Source: Desmodesmus armatus (lineage: Eukaryota; Chlorophyta; Chlorophyceae; Sphaeropleales; Scenedesmaceae). From it: a stretch of 64,000 nt of DNA. The stretch is from assembly GCA_007449985.2 (NCBI GenBank), contig VIIQ02000836.1, positions 62,001 to 126,000 of the forward strand, in the 5' to 3' direction. Position numbers and translations under genes: made by a program. Below the pieces are notes generated by a model. That model was not told where the DNA came from. It was given only the letters and a program-made list of their open reading frames with translations, and made no database searches. Below, piece by piece: positions 46,601 through 56,192 of this stretch; position 1 is the stretch's first letter, and every line of letters begins with the position of its first letter.

Positions 46601-49600
46601 GCACAGTTCTGGCCTTGTGGGAGGTCCGCTGGGCAGGTTCCAGGAGGCCTGGCACACTGTGTGAGTTGTCATGAGCTGTGGCAAAAGTCCATCTGAACAA
46701 GGCATGCGTGCGCACAGATGTACACTGCAGTGACTACCATGATGGAGCAACATGCTTCAACTTGATTTGCGCACATGCATGCAAGCCCTGATGTGGTGAG
46801 CCCTTCATTGGCTTACTTGCCCACCGGGAGTGTGCTGGTGTCATGCTGTGGGCTTACATGCCATGTCAGTTGCCCATGTCATGTTGCGCTCTGTAGGGGT
46901 CGCTCCTTCTCGAGGCAGGCGCTGCCAGCACCACCAAGCTTCGTTCCTACCCGCAGCCCCATCCTGCACGTAGCCCTGGAGTACACGCTTCCCCATGTGG
47001 CCAGCAGTCAGCTGATGTACGGGGGCATGGGCCTGGTGGTGGACACCTTCCTGCAGGTGCGGGGTGCTTGCGGTGATGGTAAAACACAGGCAGAATAATA
47101 CACAGTGGCTGCTGTCCACGCGTGTCCATGCCAGCGTACATGCAGGCTGTGCTGCTTGACTCAAGTCGGACTGCCACAGTGCAAGTGAAGAGCTAAAAGA
47201 TGGGCATTGCAGGGTGAACCTCTGGAGACTGTCGCAGGCCTGTCCTGGCGTGTGTTGTGTTTAGAGCACACCCTTACAGTTTCTTATGTCTTATGGCTGC
47301 CGTTACAGCATTGGTGCGGACCATTGGCCTTGTGTGCCCCTCTGTACAAGCCCTGTTATGGAGGTGGGTGAGCTTGAGAGATCAGGCCCTGCACACGAAG
47401 CTCGGACAGGCGAGCTTGATATGTTGCAACACAATTGCAGGGCGTCCTGCCGGCTATTGCATGCACTGTGCAGGAAGCATTGCTCGCAACATCATGGCTG
47501 CCTGTCCTGCTGCTTGCAACGTACAGTCGTTCAGAACATGCTGCGCCGGCCGCATGTTGTAATTGCTTGCCCTATGCATGACCCAATTATTGACGGCTGC
47601 GTGCGCAGGTGAAGGTGATGACCGGCCCTTCTTCATCCCTGCCTCTCAGCCCCCGCTGCTGAGCCTGACAGTGGATGTTGCCAGGGGCTGGCAGCTGCCT
47701 GTTGAGGTCTTCAAGCTGCAGGCTGAGGTGCAGGATGGACCTGCAGCAGGACAGCCACGCACCTACTACCTCATACAGAGCGACATGTTCAGGTGAGAGG
47801 CACAGCCTTGGTTGAGGGAGCCGATTAAGTGGTGGTCGCTGATGACTAACAGACAAGTGCACATTGATATTGTGCAGACTACAAAGCTGAGCGCACTGTG
47901 TGACTGCGCATGCTGCCTGCGTGTCCGCAGGAACCGCAACCGTGCTGGGCTGTACAATTTCCAGGATGAGTCAGAGATGCTGACATGGCTGGCGGTGTTC
48001 AACAAGGCTGTTGCAGCTGTTGTGGTTGCTGAAGGCTACCAGCACATGCAGCTGCATGACTACCATGGTGCGTTTGCAGTGCGTCATCTCCCTGCAGACG
48101 GGCTGTGAATTGGGGATCAGCGTAATATGCCCTGCACTCAAAGCACTGGAGCGAGTTGCGCAGTTTTTGCATGCGGGTCTGCCTACCTATTTTCCTCACA
48201 AAGCACAAATCTGAATTGCCACATGCTTTCCTGCAGGTGCCCTGAGTCTGATGTACATGCCCCAGGAGCTGCGCCCGGCAGTGATGTATGTGGCACACAA
48301 CGCACACTATGACGCCCGCTTTGCCATCCCCACACCTTCACGCAAGCACCAGGTGTGCTGAACAGTGTCTGGCAGCTTTGGCTGCTTGTTTCAAGGGGTA
48401 CATATAGCCAAATACAGGGTGATGTTGATGCCAGGCAGCGGCTTCTGTGTTTCTGCTTGGGCTGCTGCACTGCTGTCCCGCCTTAGGTGTAACTTGCTTG
48501 ATACATGCTAAAAACACTGTCTGCATGCTGCTCCACTGGCAACCCGTTACAGGTGTATAAGCTGCTGAACCTCACCCCTGACGCGTCCACATACATAGAG
48601 CACAACGGCAGTGTGGACATCTTGAGGCCTGCCGTGGTGCACATGAGGAAGCATCAGCATGGAGAGGGGGTGGTTGCAGTCTCACCAAGGTATATGAATA
48701 GGCGCATGTTCGCTGAGGCCAAATGCAAGCCAGATTCACCTGGACAAACTCTGTACAACAGTTATCCTCATGAGTGCTGATCAGGACAAAGCCTGCCAGT
48801 GCTGTTGGGGCCCTGCTGCTATCAATCACAGCGTGCAAATGTGTTTACGTGTAGGTTGGCACCACTGCTTCGCTCAGGCAGAGAACCCTAGACGCAGGTT
48901 GTGCCACAATCCAGTGGCGGAAGCAACACTGTGCCTTTGTCTGTTCTGCAGGTATGCCAGGCAAGTATCGAAGAAGCTGAGCTGCTTCTGGGACCTGGCC
49001 CCCTACGGCCGGCCCGGCCACATCATTGGCATCCTCAACAGCCTGGACATGAAGGACAGCCTGGCAGCAGCAGGACTGAGCCTGGGCGAGGTGAGCCTGA
49101 GTTGGCGTGAGCGTGTGAGGGAGAGAAGGCAGCAGGACATTATGCCTGCTGCCTTCTCATCCGATGTGTCATGTGAGTTTGGCATTGTTTCTATCACTGA
49201 TGTCAGAATCCACTCCGGAGTACCACGGTGGCACTATAACCACCATAATGACACAGTCGCTGTAGGCAATGCGCTTACTGCCAGCCTTTGCAGAGCAAGG
49301 TTGGAGCTCAAAGAGTCTGGAGCTCCGAGCTGCAAGCCGCTGAACAGTTTGTACTGCTGCTGTCCTTGGTTGCTGTCAGGTCTTGAGCATCAAGGCTGCT
49401 GCCAAGCGCAGGCTGCAGTCCCAGTACGGCCTGGCTGTGGGGGAGCAGTACAGCTTGGCTACCTTTGTGGGCCGCATGACGCAGCAGAAGGGGTGTGACG
49501 TCATTGTCGAGGTGGCTGCTGCGCTGATGGCTAAGCACCCACATCTGCAACTGGTCGTGCTGGGACCGTCAGGTGCGCGCTTGTGGCAACAGCTGTGTCG

Positions 49601-52600
49601 CAGCGCGTGCACTGCAGTTTTTGCTTGTACAAAATATGGCTGGAATGGCTCATGGCGTGTTCACGCTGTGTTAGGACTTGACGTCGGGTCTGCAAACATT
49701 GTGTAGGACTCCTGACGTGTCTTTCTCTGAACTTGGGCATTGTTGGTGGTTCTATCTGCAGGCGACCCTGTTGGCGGGGCAGCTGCGCGGCGCCTGTGGG
49801 AGCTGTCTGCCGCCCACCCTGACCGCATGCACTGCCCCGTGGATCACTACGTGTCAGGCCCTGAGAAGGAGCTGCTGCTGCAGGCCACTGACTTCTGCAT
49901 GCTGCCCAGCCGCTTTGAGCCATGCGGGCTGGTGGACGTGGAGTTTGCCTGGGTGGGTGGGCTGACAGGGCAGCTCGTCACCCTGGCACGCTTGTGTTCG
50001 TCAAAGTTTTGAAACTTGCATATGTCCCATATCGTGTGCTTGTCATGCCATGATTACTGAGGGAACAACAAGCACAGCGTGCGTGTTTTGGGGCCACTAA
50101 CCACTTCATAAGAGACCAAAGACGTAAGTTGCATGTGTTTGTCTGTGTCTGCAGAATGGGTCCATCATCATTGGCCATGACACTGGGGGCCTTGGCAAGA
50201 TGCCTGGGTAAGTCCACATTTGAGTTGGCATTTTTGTCCAGTGCTGCCATGTCCTCTTCAAGAGGCACATCCTGCTGCGCATATCTCGGGTTTCATTGGT
50301 ACATTAACCCCATGTGTTGTTGCCTGGGCTAATTTGAACTTGAAGCAGCTTGTAGGGAATGGCGTTGGTCGGTGCTTTGCATTGAATTGGGCTGCCCGTC
50401 ACTTTTTGTGTCATGCAGTGTGTACTTCACTGCCCAGGCGAGCCACCTGGAGCACCTGGCGCGGAAGTTTCAGCAGTCTGTAGACAAGGCCATGGGGCTG
50501 TCAGTGCCTGAGCGACACAAGCTGCAGGAAGCCGCACTTGCACGTCGCTTCCCTGTGGCCAACATGATGCAGCAATATGCCGATGCCTGGGTGAAGGTGG
50601 GTGACTGTGAGAAGCGTGATAGCCTGCCCATGTGGAGGGCTGTACACGTGATGCTGCTGCTCGCTAGCCACCAGACTTACTTGGGCCTGTTGTCACAAAC
50701 AAACTCCGTGCCACCTTGAAAGGTTGTCATACATCAGGTTTTGGCCAACCATGGTTTGTCAATAGCACCATGCAAATGCTGTCCAACCATAGAGGCTGCT
50801 TTTGCTCTGCATGCAGGTTGACAGCAGCTGCACCAAAGGGCAGGCATCCAGAGTGGCTGTCCACAGACGCATGGCCCGCCAGATATCCTTCCATGCTGAT
50901 GCCTGGAGCCGCTGTAACCAACATGGCCCTGCCAGCACAGCCCTGCAGTGACCTCATCGCTTCCCCCTGCCAGCAGCATCGGCACCACCAGCCAATTCCT
51001 GACAGAACCCAGCAGCAACAGCGACGGCTGCAACCCCTGCGTCATCAACCAAGGCTTGATCAAGTGCTGTGAGATGGCAACAGCAGAGACCCCAGGCGCC
51101 CAGTCCTCACGCAACCAGCGTGTGTCCAACAGCCTGATGGTTGTCCTGCAGCCCTTGAGCCTTGGGCCAGGCATCCTGCTGCTGAGCTTCCTGCTGCTGC
51201 ACGAGGTCATGGTGGGCTCCAAGCACAGGGTCGGGCTGTATCTACCAGACCTGGTGTTTGGTCTGCTGCCTTACCACATCAGCATGACGGGGCCGCTGGT
51301 CATGGCCTTCCTTGTGCTCAGCACAGGTGAGAGCGCTGGTGCCAAAAGGCAAGGCCTGGTTGGGTTTTGACATGTGACATTCTGTGCTGGCACCAAATGG
51401 TAAAATTGCAGGCATACCCGGTGAAAGACTGCGAGCAGTCAGACAGTTTGTGGGCGCTCTCACAGACGCAGTGAATGTGCAGTGCACAACGCTACCTGAG
51501 TCCCTCTCCCACCTGCTGTGCCACTTGATGTCTGGTTGGCTGCAGTTGCTGCTCCCCTGTGGTTCTGGCTGGCGGCACGCCTGCGCCCGTCAACCTACAT
51601 CCGCATGGCTGCCGCCCTCGTCAGCATCTCCTTTGCGCTGGCCTTCATAGCCCTGCAACTCACCCAGGTGTTCAGCATAGCCGTGGGGCTCACAGCGGTG
51701 ACAAACCTGGTGACCTGCCCCTTTCTCAGCCTAGGCATGCTGGGCGAGGAAGGGGTGGATGTCTTCAAGGTGAGATCCTGCCATGGGCCTCGTACTAGTA
51801 CAGTACTTTTTGTGTTGTGCGGTCAGCACAGCTTTTTTCCCAACTGTAAAGCATCCAAAAGTTGGCGGTTGTGCATGGCATCTAAGTGGCTTGTCGAGGC
51901 TAGGTTGACCCAATCAACACCGAGTGCTTACTTTCTTGGCTTCCGCTCCTGCCGCACAACCCTCAGGTTGGTCGCAACATGCTGGCCCTGAGTGAAAGCA
52001 CCAAGTACGGCCTGCTGGCAGCATGCCTGGCCATTGCAGCAGCAGCCACTGGGCCCCTGCCACACCAGGTTGTGGGCGGTGTGCTGCTGCTGGTGTCCGG
52101 CTGCATCGCCCTGTGGATCTGCAGCCCCGGCTGCCTCAGTGACGCCTACAGGCACATGAACCTCACACTCAGGGGCCAGGGAAGGTTCCTGCGACACCTC
52201 AGGTGGGTGTGACTGCAGGACGACCTCTGTTGCTGGCTGAACTGACATCATGCATCAGTTCGCCCTCGAGTCCAAGTTGTGTGGGTAGCTTCAATTTTCC
52301 TCGGCAGGCTGTAACCTGCTTGAACGCACAGCACAGGTTTGCACCAGGTTGTTCTGCAAATGAACACCTGGCATAGTTCTCGTCTGACATGCCTTCTGTG
52401 ATGCTGTCGCTGTGTATGTCACCCACAGTTGCTTCTGGCTGAGCCTGGTTGCTGGTGCCTGCGACAGCCTGACCATGGTGCTCAACGGCTTCCTGCTGGT
52501 GGTGGTGACCAAGAGCCTGGGGCTGCTGGCCACCTTCCAGGTCATTGCCTTTGGCTGCAGCGCTGCTGCAGTGCTATGGAACTGGCAGGTGCTGTGCAGC

Positions 52601-53313
52601 CGGACCGCTGAGCTGCGCCTCAACAAGGCCGTGCTGCTGCTGGCATGCCTCCCCTTCTACCAGGCTGCCAAGGCTGCTGTGCTGCTGGCTCCACTGCCGA
52701 CAGGTGGGAAGAACAGTGGTGGTGCACGTGCTCACCCTGCTAAGTCATGCAATGATTGCCTGCTCAATAACGTTCACTATGCTTTCAGGACACTGAGGCC
52801 TGTAGCAGTGGGCACTGCATGTCCTGACAACCACTGACTGCCGTTGTGGCTGCAGGTGTGATGCTGGGTGTGTGTGCTGGCCTTGATGTGCTGCTGGCTG
52901 GCAGGAGCAGCATCCTGGGCCTGGCGGGCTTTGTCACACTGCCGTCCCGCGAGATCGTTGCTATTTGGCAGTTTGCTGGCATTATGGTTGGGTCAGGTGA
53001 GCTACTGGATGGAGAAATTGTGCACAAATTTCTCACACTTGCTCACCTGTCATGGCGTATGTAGATGGTCAGATAAGTTCCACACCCCACAGATGCACTG
53101 CCAGCTGTCAGTAACCTCTCCGCTGTGTTGCTGCTGTCCTCTGCAGTTGAAGGCATCTTGTTGCTGGGTTGCGCTTCTGCCAGCATCCTATCTGGCATCC
53201 TGTGGAGCCCTTGGGTGCTGTTTTGGGTGATTGTTGGGTTCGAGGGTCTGAGGGCAGTGGTCATGGTCGCTTTCGCCAAGCTTTGGCCCCAAGAGAACCT
53301 GTCTTCACCATGA
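34648..53313 (+). CDS. AGS-like: fungal-type cell-wall alpha-1,3-glucan synthase homologue (GH13-TM-GT5-multi-TM)
   Basis: In fungi this enzyme (Ags1/Mok1) makes and exports wall alpha-1,3-glucan. About 28 exons: 34648-34755, 34915-35197, 35598-35699, 36037-36251, 36438-36614, 36941-37098, 43095-43126, 43360-43730, 44014-44136, 45552-46660, 46897-47056, 47535-~47595, 47609-47792, 47931-48067, 48237-48352, 48553-48689, 48952-49090, 49380-49572, 49762-49952, 50155-50207, 50419-50596, 50817-51326 (with a frame problem), 51501-51769, 51967-52202, 52429-52703, 52856-52996, 53147-53313. Order: signal peptide MGRLLALLLLFCAGAG, amylase domain, transmembrane helix near 525-550, Ser-rich linker, GT5 domain from about 893, then 12-14 helices. 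Phases agree at all but two junctions. The ATG at 34648 is fixed by the signal peptide followed by WRSRTIYQVLTDRFA. Intron 6 is about 6 kb because of an LTR element. The protein, about 1,900 residues, is shorter than the roughly 2,400 of fungal enzymes. Confidence 0.93.
35459..35550. repeat. approximately 41-bp tandem repeat, glucan synthase intron 2
   Basis: The segment beginning GTGCTGATCAG recurs at 35459 and 35500, and as GTGCTCATCAG at 35540, with CCCATGCAT in each full unit. That gives a little over two copies. Confidence 0.7.
35878..35937. repeat. two adjacent perfect hairpins, glucan synthase intron 3
   Basis: Hairpin one, 35878-35910, has perfect 15-base arms (CCCAGATCCCACCCT and its complement) around a 3-base loop. 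Hairpin two, 35909-35937, has 10-base arms (GGACACCATT and AATGGTGTCC) around nine bases. They overlap by two bases, so the two structures abut. Confidence 0.9.
36761..36896. repeat. 69-bp tandem duplication, glucan synthase intron 5
   Basis: Two head-to-tail copies start ACATGGTGAATCTGCCA at 36761 and 36830. They share the core GTGGTGTGTGCCGCATGGGG and end CCATGCCCCTGAG, with about one internal mismatch by eye. Confidence 0.92.
37257..37737. repeat. left LTR, 481 bp
   Basis: It begins TGAACTGTTTAGCCCC and ends CAATCACTACA. It matches the right LTR base for base as far as I can follow by eye. It is followed directly by TGCGGCTCCC of the internal region. Confidence 0.95.
37338..38577. repeat. 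620-bp tandem duplication of LTR plus leader
   Basis: The unit 37338-37957 is followed immediately by a second copy at 37958-38577, each beginning GAGCCTTTCATGATAGGCAC and ending AAGGATGCATG. The unit covers the last 400 bases of the left LTR and 220 bases of leader. Most of the LTR thus occurs three times in the element. Confidence 0.95.
42403..42883. repeat. right LTR, 481 bp
   Basis: It has the same sequence and length as the left LTR. It is followed by the second copy of the 5-bp target duplication CCAGT and then by host intron sequence that leads to exon 7 at 43095. Confidence 0.95.
46897..50596 (+). other. cytoplasmic GT5 glycogen/starch synthase-type domain of the glucan synthase
   Basis: Exons 11-21 encode a two-lobed synthase. 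The N lobe has HVALEYTLPH, MYGGMGLVVDTFLQ, LQLHDYHGALSLMYMP-like sequence, YVAHNAHY and GVVAVSPRYARQVSKK. The C lobe has FVGRMTQQKGCD (Arg and Lys that bind the sugar nucleotide phosphates), MLPSRFEPCGLVDVEFAW (catalytic Glu region) and GHDTGGLGKMPG. The order and spacing follow the Ags1 type rather than plastid starch synthases. One oddity is that the Lys of the usual KxGG loop is Met933. Confidence 0.92.
51121..53313 (+). other. C-terminal polytopic membrane domain of the glucan synthase
   Basis: Six coding segments encode about 12-14 hydrophobic helices. Examples are GPGILLLSFLLLHEVMVG, AAALVSISFALAFIALQL, VVGGVLLLVSGCIALWIC, LNGFLLVVVTKSLGLL and WVLFWVIVGFEGLRAVVMV. In fungal alpha-1,3-glucan synthases the equivalent C-terminal domain is proposed to carry the polymer across the plasma membrane. 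The stop codon at 53311-53313 follows LWPQENLSSP. Confidence 0.88.
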
Positions 53314-56192
53314 TGATTATGTCAAGTGAGGTACACGTTTAGGTCTGGCGGTTGCCTGGGGTCCTATTTTCGACAGTTATTGCATCACTTTTTGTTTGGT
53401 TGCATCACTAAGGTGCACTTCCCACGAAGCAGAGCTTTAAGGTACTCCTGGTGCCTACTAGCCTTGGCAAGGTGGTTGACTTGCTGCTGCACTGTGCAGT
53501 GCACCTGCAGCAAGGACAGGAGGATTGGTTGAAGTTGCCCTGTTGTTGTGTGCCAAGGACCGCCCAGCGGCTATAGCATGTGTGTCTCAGGCTCATTCAA
53601 ATGATTGGTTGCTTTGCGCAGGCTCGAACCATTGGTTCAAAACACATGGCTTGAATGTATGTTGATGTATATGCATGTTGATTGTGTGGCTTGGATATGT
53701 CTTGTAGTGCACGTGCATGTTGTGGTTTGTGGCTTGCAAGCAGGTTTAGGTACCGCACAGTTTTTTTCACATACATGCATCTGATGGCTGCCATTCAATG
53801 GGTTGGCATAGGTGCCAAAACATGACGCTCGCCTGCTGCGCAGCACTGAACAACTGTCATGCTGCCTGTGCACGGGCTGTCTAGCTGTGCCAGTGCACAG
53901 CTGGTTGCCGGCCCTCCTTGCTGGTAGGCATCTTGCAGGCTTGCCGCTGGCAGTCATCCTTCATTTGTATTCACTCTGTAGGCATTCACAGTTGGCACAA
54001 ATACTTTGCAGGTCTGAGTGGGGTGCTTGTCATTGCAGCCTTGGTGTTTGGGGTTCAACCACAGTGGGTTGTTGTAGAGAGCTTGCTCTGCAGGCCAGGT
54101 TCAACATTGCACTCTTGCATTGCTTTTGTATGCCATACTTGAAGTAGGTCAAGTAGCAAAGCGTCTGCCTGGGGCAGTTGACTCAATTAGGCTCTATCAT
54201 AGCAACCTTTTGGCCGAGCTGTGCCGGGGCTTTCCTGCGCTGTTATTTCAGATGGGGTTGACACAGTGGTAGAGTGTCACAATGCTCAATTGCTGTGCCA
54301 TACAGCGCTTGAGCGCACCATGTGTGGCCATGTGCCTGGCACTGTGATGCAGTTGCTTGTGCATGCACACATGCTTTGCAGCGTGCCTTCCCTGGATGCA
54401 AGAAACTGTACAAGTGGCAGTTGGGATTGTGTCGTGTGTCTGGGTTCCCAGGCTTGTGCCCAGAAGAATTGGTGCTTGGCCTGCTGTGTCTGTGCTGTGT
54501 TGTTGCATCGTTGCACCTGTTTTGCTGCTTTGCTTTGTTGTGCACACCTTGTGCGGAAAAGTGTGCTGCAGGCGGCAGCGTCTCCGCGGGTGGTGATGAG
54601 CTGTAGGCCTGCACACACATGAATATGTGTGGTCGGGCCATGTGGCGCGTGCATAAATGTGGCATGCCAGGCAGCCATGCTTGGACTCAAGGACTGAAGT
54701 CTGCCTCCCTAAGTGGTCTACTTAGGCATCTGTCCTCATGGTGGTGTGCTGGTGCAAGACTGCTGAAGGGGTGGTTGTGGTTGCATGTGTCCCTGGACAT
54801 GTTGCAGGCAGGATGCTACAGCTGCCGCAGCTGCGGCATGCAAGGCTGTGCAGATGTGGTTCCTGTTCCAAGGGCCAGAATACGTCTCCGAAAACGTTTG
54901 GCCTGCATCATTGGCGGATGGGTGGCCAACTTGGCAAAGCTGGCACCCTCCTGATGTGCACCATATCCTTCCTTTGGCTTCATTTCAGGGTCCCACATTA
55001 GAGGGCAGTTGCATTTGTTTTCTGTAGAATAGCTGTTGGCCAGAGCCACCCCCTAGCCTCGAAAGCATCTGTTTGGCAAGCAGCGCTGGTCAGTTGTGCT
55101 AGGGCTGTCATGCCTCATGCCATCATGGCCATCAGAAGAGTGCTGAGTGGTACTCAACATGTGCACCATGCATGAAGCTCCCCTTGGAGCTGAGGGTTGC
55201 AATGCATTGTCCAAGCATGGCACCTTCTGGAGGGCCAGATTGTGAAGGGGAGGACAGTTGCTGGTGGGTGTTTGGCAAGGCCTTCTATGTGGCTGCAGAA
55301 TTCCCTTGTCTCAACAAAAAGTGATGAAGTGTGCCTGTGGGGTGGGTATATGTGAGGGGTGCAGAGAGTTATGTACATTGGAATTGCACGTGCTGGAAGG
55401 TAAAATGGCCGTGCTTGCAATGTTTGCGATGCAAGCATGCATCAGAATCCATGCAGGGCTGACGCAGGTTTGTGGCATGATGTTTGTGGCTCACCAACAA
55501 CACTTTGTAGATGATGCCAGGGCGCCTGGCCCAGGGGGTGTGTGTTTGGGTCTCTTCACATGTATTGCAACATGAGCAGGCTGTATGGCAATCAGTTTGG
55601 CAGTTGATGAGTATGTTGTTGTGCGGAGTGCTGCCTTGCTTTTGCTGCTTTGGTATGCGCAGTGTCGTATTGCTGCGGACAGCCATGGAATGACCCCAGT
55701 TCAAAGGGGTCACAACAAGTTGTTGGGGTTGCAGTGGTGCCATTTGCTGTGGCAGTTGGAATTTTACCAGTCAGCCGCCGTGCGTTTGCAGCAGAGAGGT
55801 TGCATCTGATCCCACAGTGCACCTACTGTTGTGTGATTGCTAGCATGTGTGTCTGGGTTGCAGTTGTCCGCAGGACTATTGACCAGCAAAGATTGATGCA
55901 CGCAGTGCGTTGGTGCTTATTGGGGGAAGAAAATGTTACACGCAGACACATTCGCCACACATCAATGGCATTGCCTGCCAGGGTTGAACCGGTTGAAACA
56001 CTAAGGTGGGGAAAAACCCCGATCCCCGTCAGTGGTTTGCACCACCTAAACCAGATAGTAGCCTGATTCAAAGCAAGACAGCAAAGGAGACTTTGTTGAC
56101 ATCCTGAGGCAACACGACAACCTTGTACAGAAGTGGGAAGCAAACAGCTAGGATCCAGCAGGCAGCAACACCAAGAAATACCCCTTGTCAGG
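53314..56192. other. gene-poor, T/G-rich region
   Basis: No gene is supported. The first part is the 3' untranslated region of the glucan synthase gene, although no TGTAA was noticed soon after the stop. From about 53.6 to 56.0 kb the plus strand is rich in T and G, with many TGTG, TTGT and GTTG words. The last few hundred bases before 56193 probably belong to the 3' untranslated region of the minus-strand non-LTR element. Confidence 0.5.

Noticed and set aside
53620..53640. Possible tRNA T-arm (GGTTC-like words)
   Set aside because: No acceptor stem, D-arm or anticodon arm can be built around it; similar words at 53236 and 63706 also fail.
54200..54690. Overlapping frames of 120-140 codons on both strands
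   Set aside because: Many overlapping frames arise because the T/G-rich strand has few stops in some phases; none resembles a protein.
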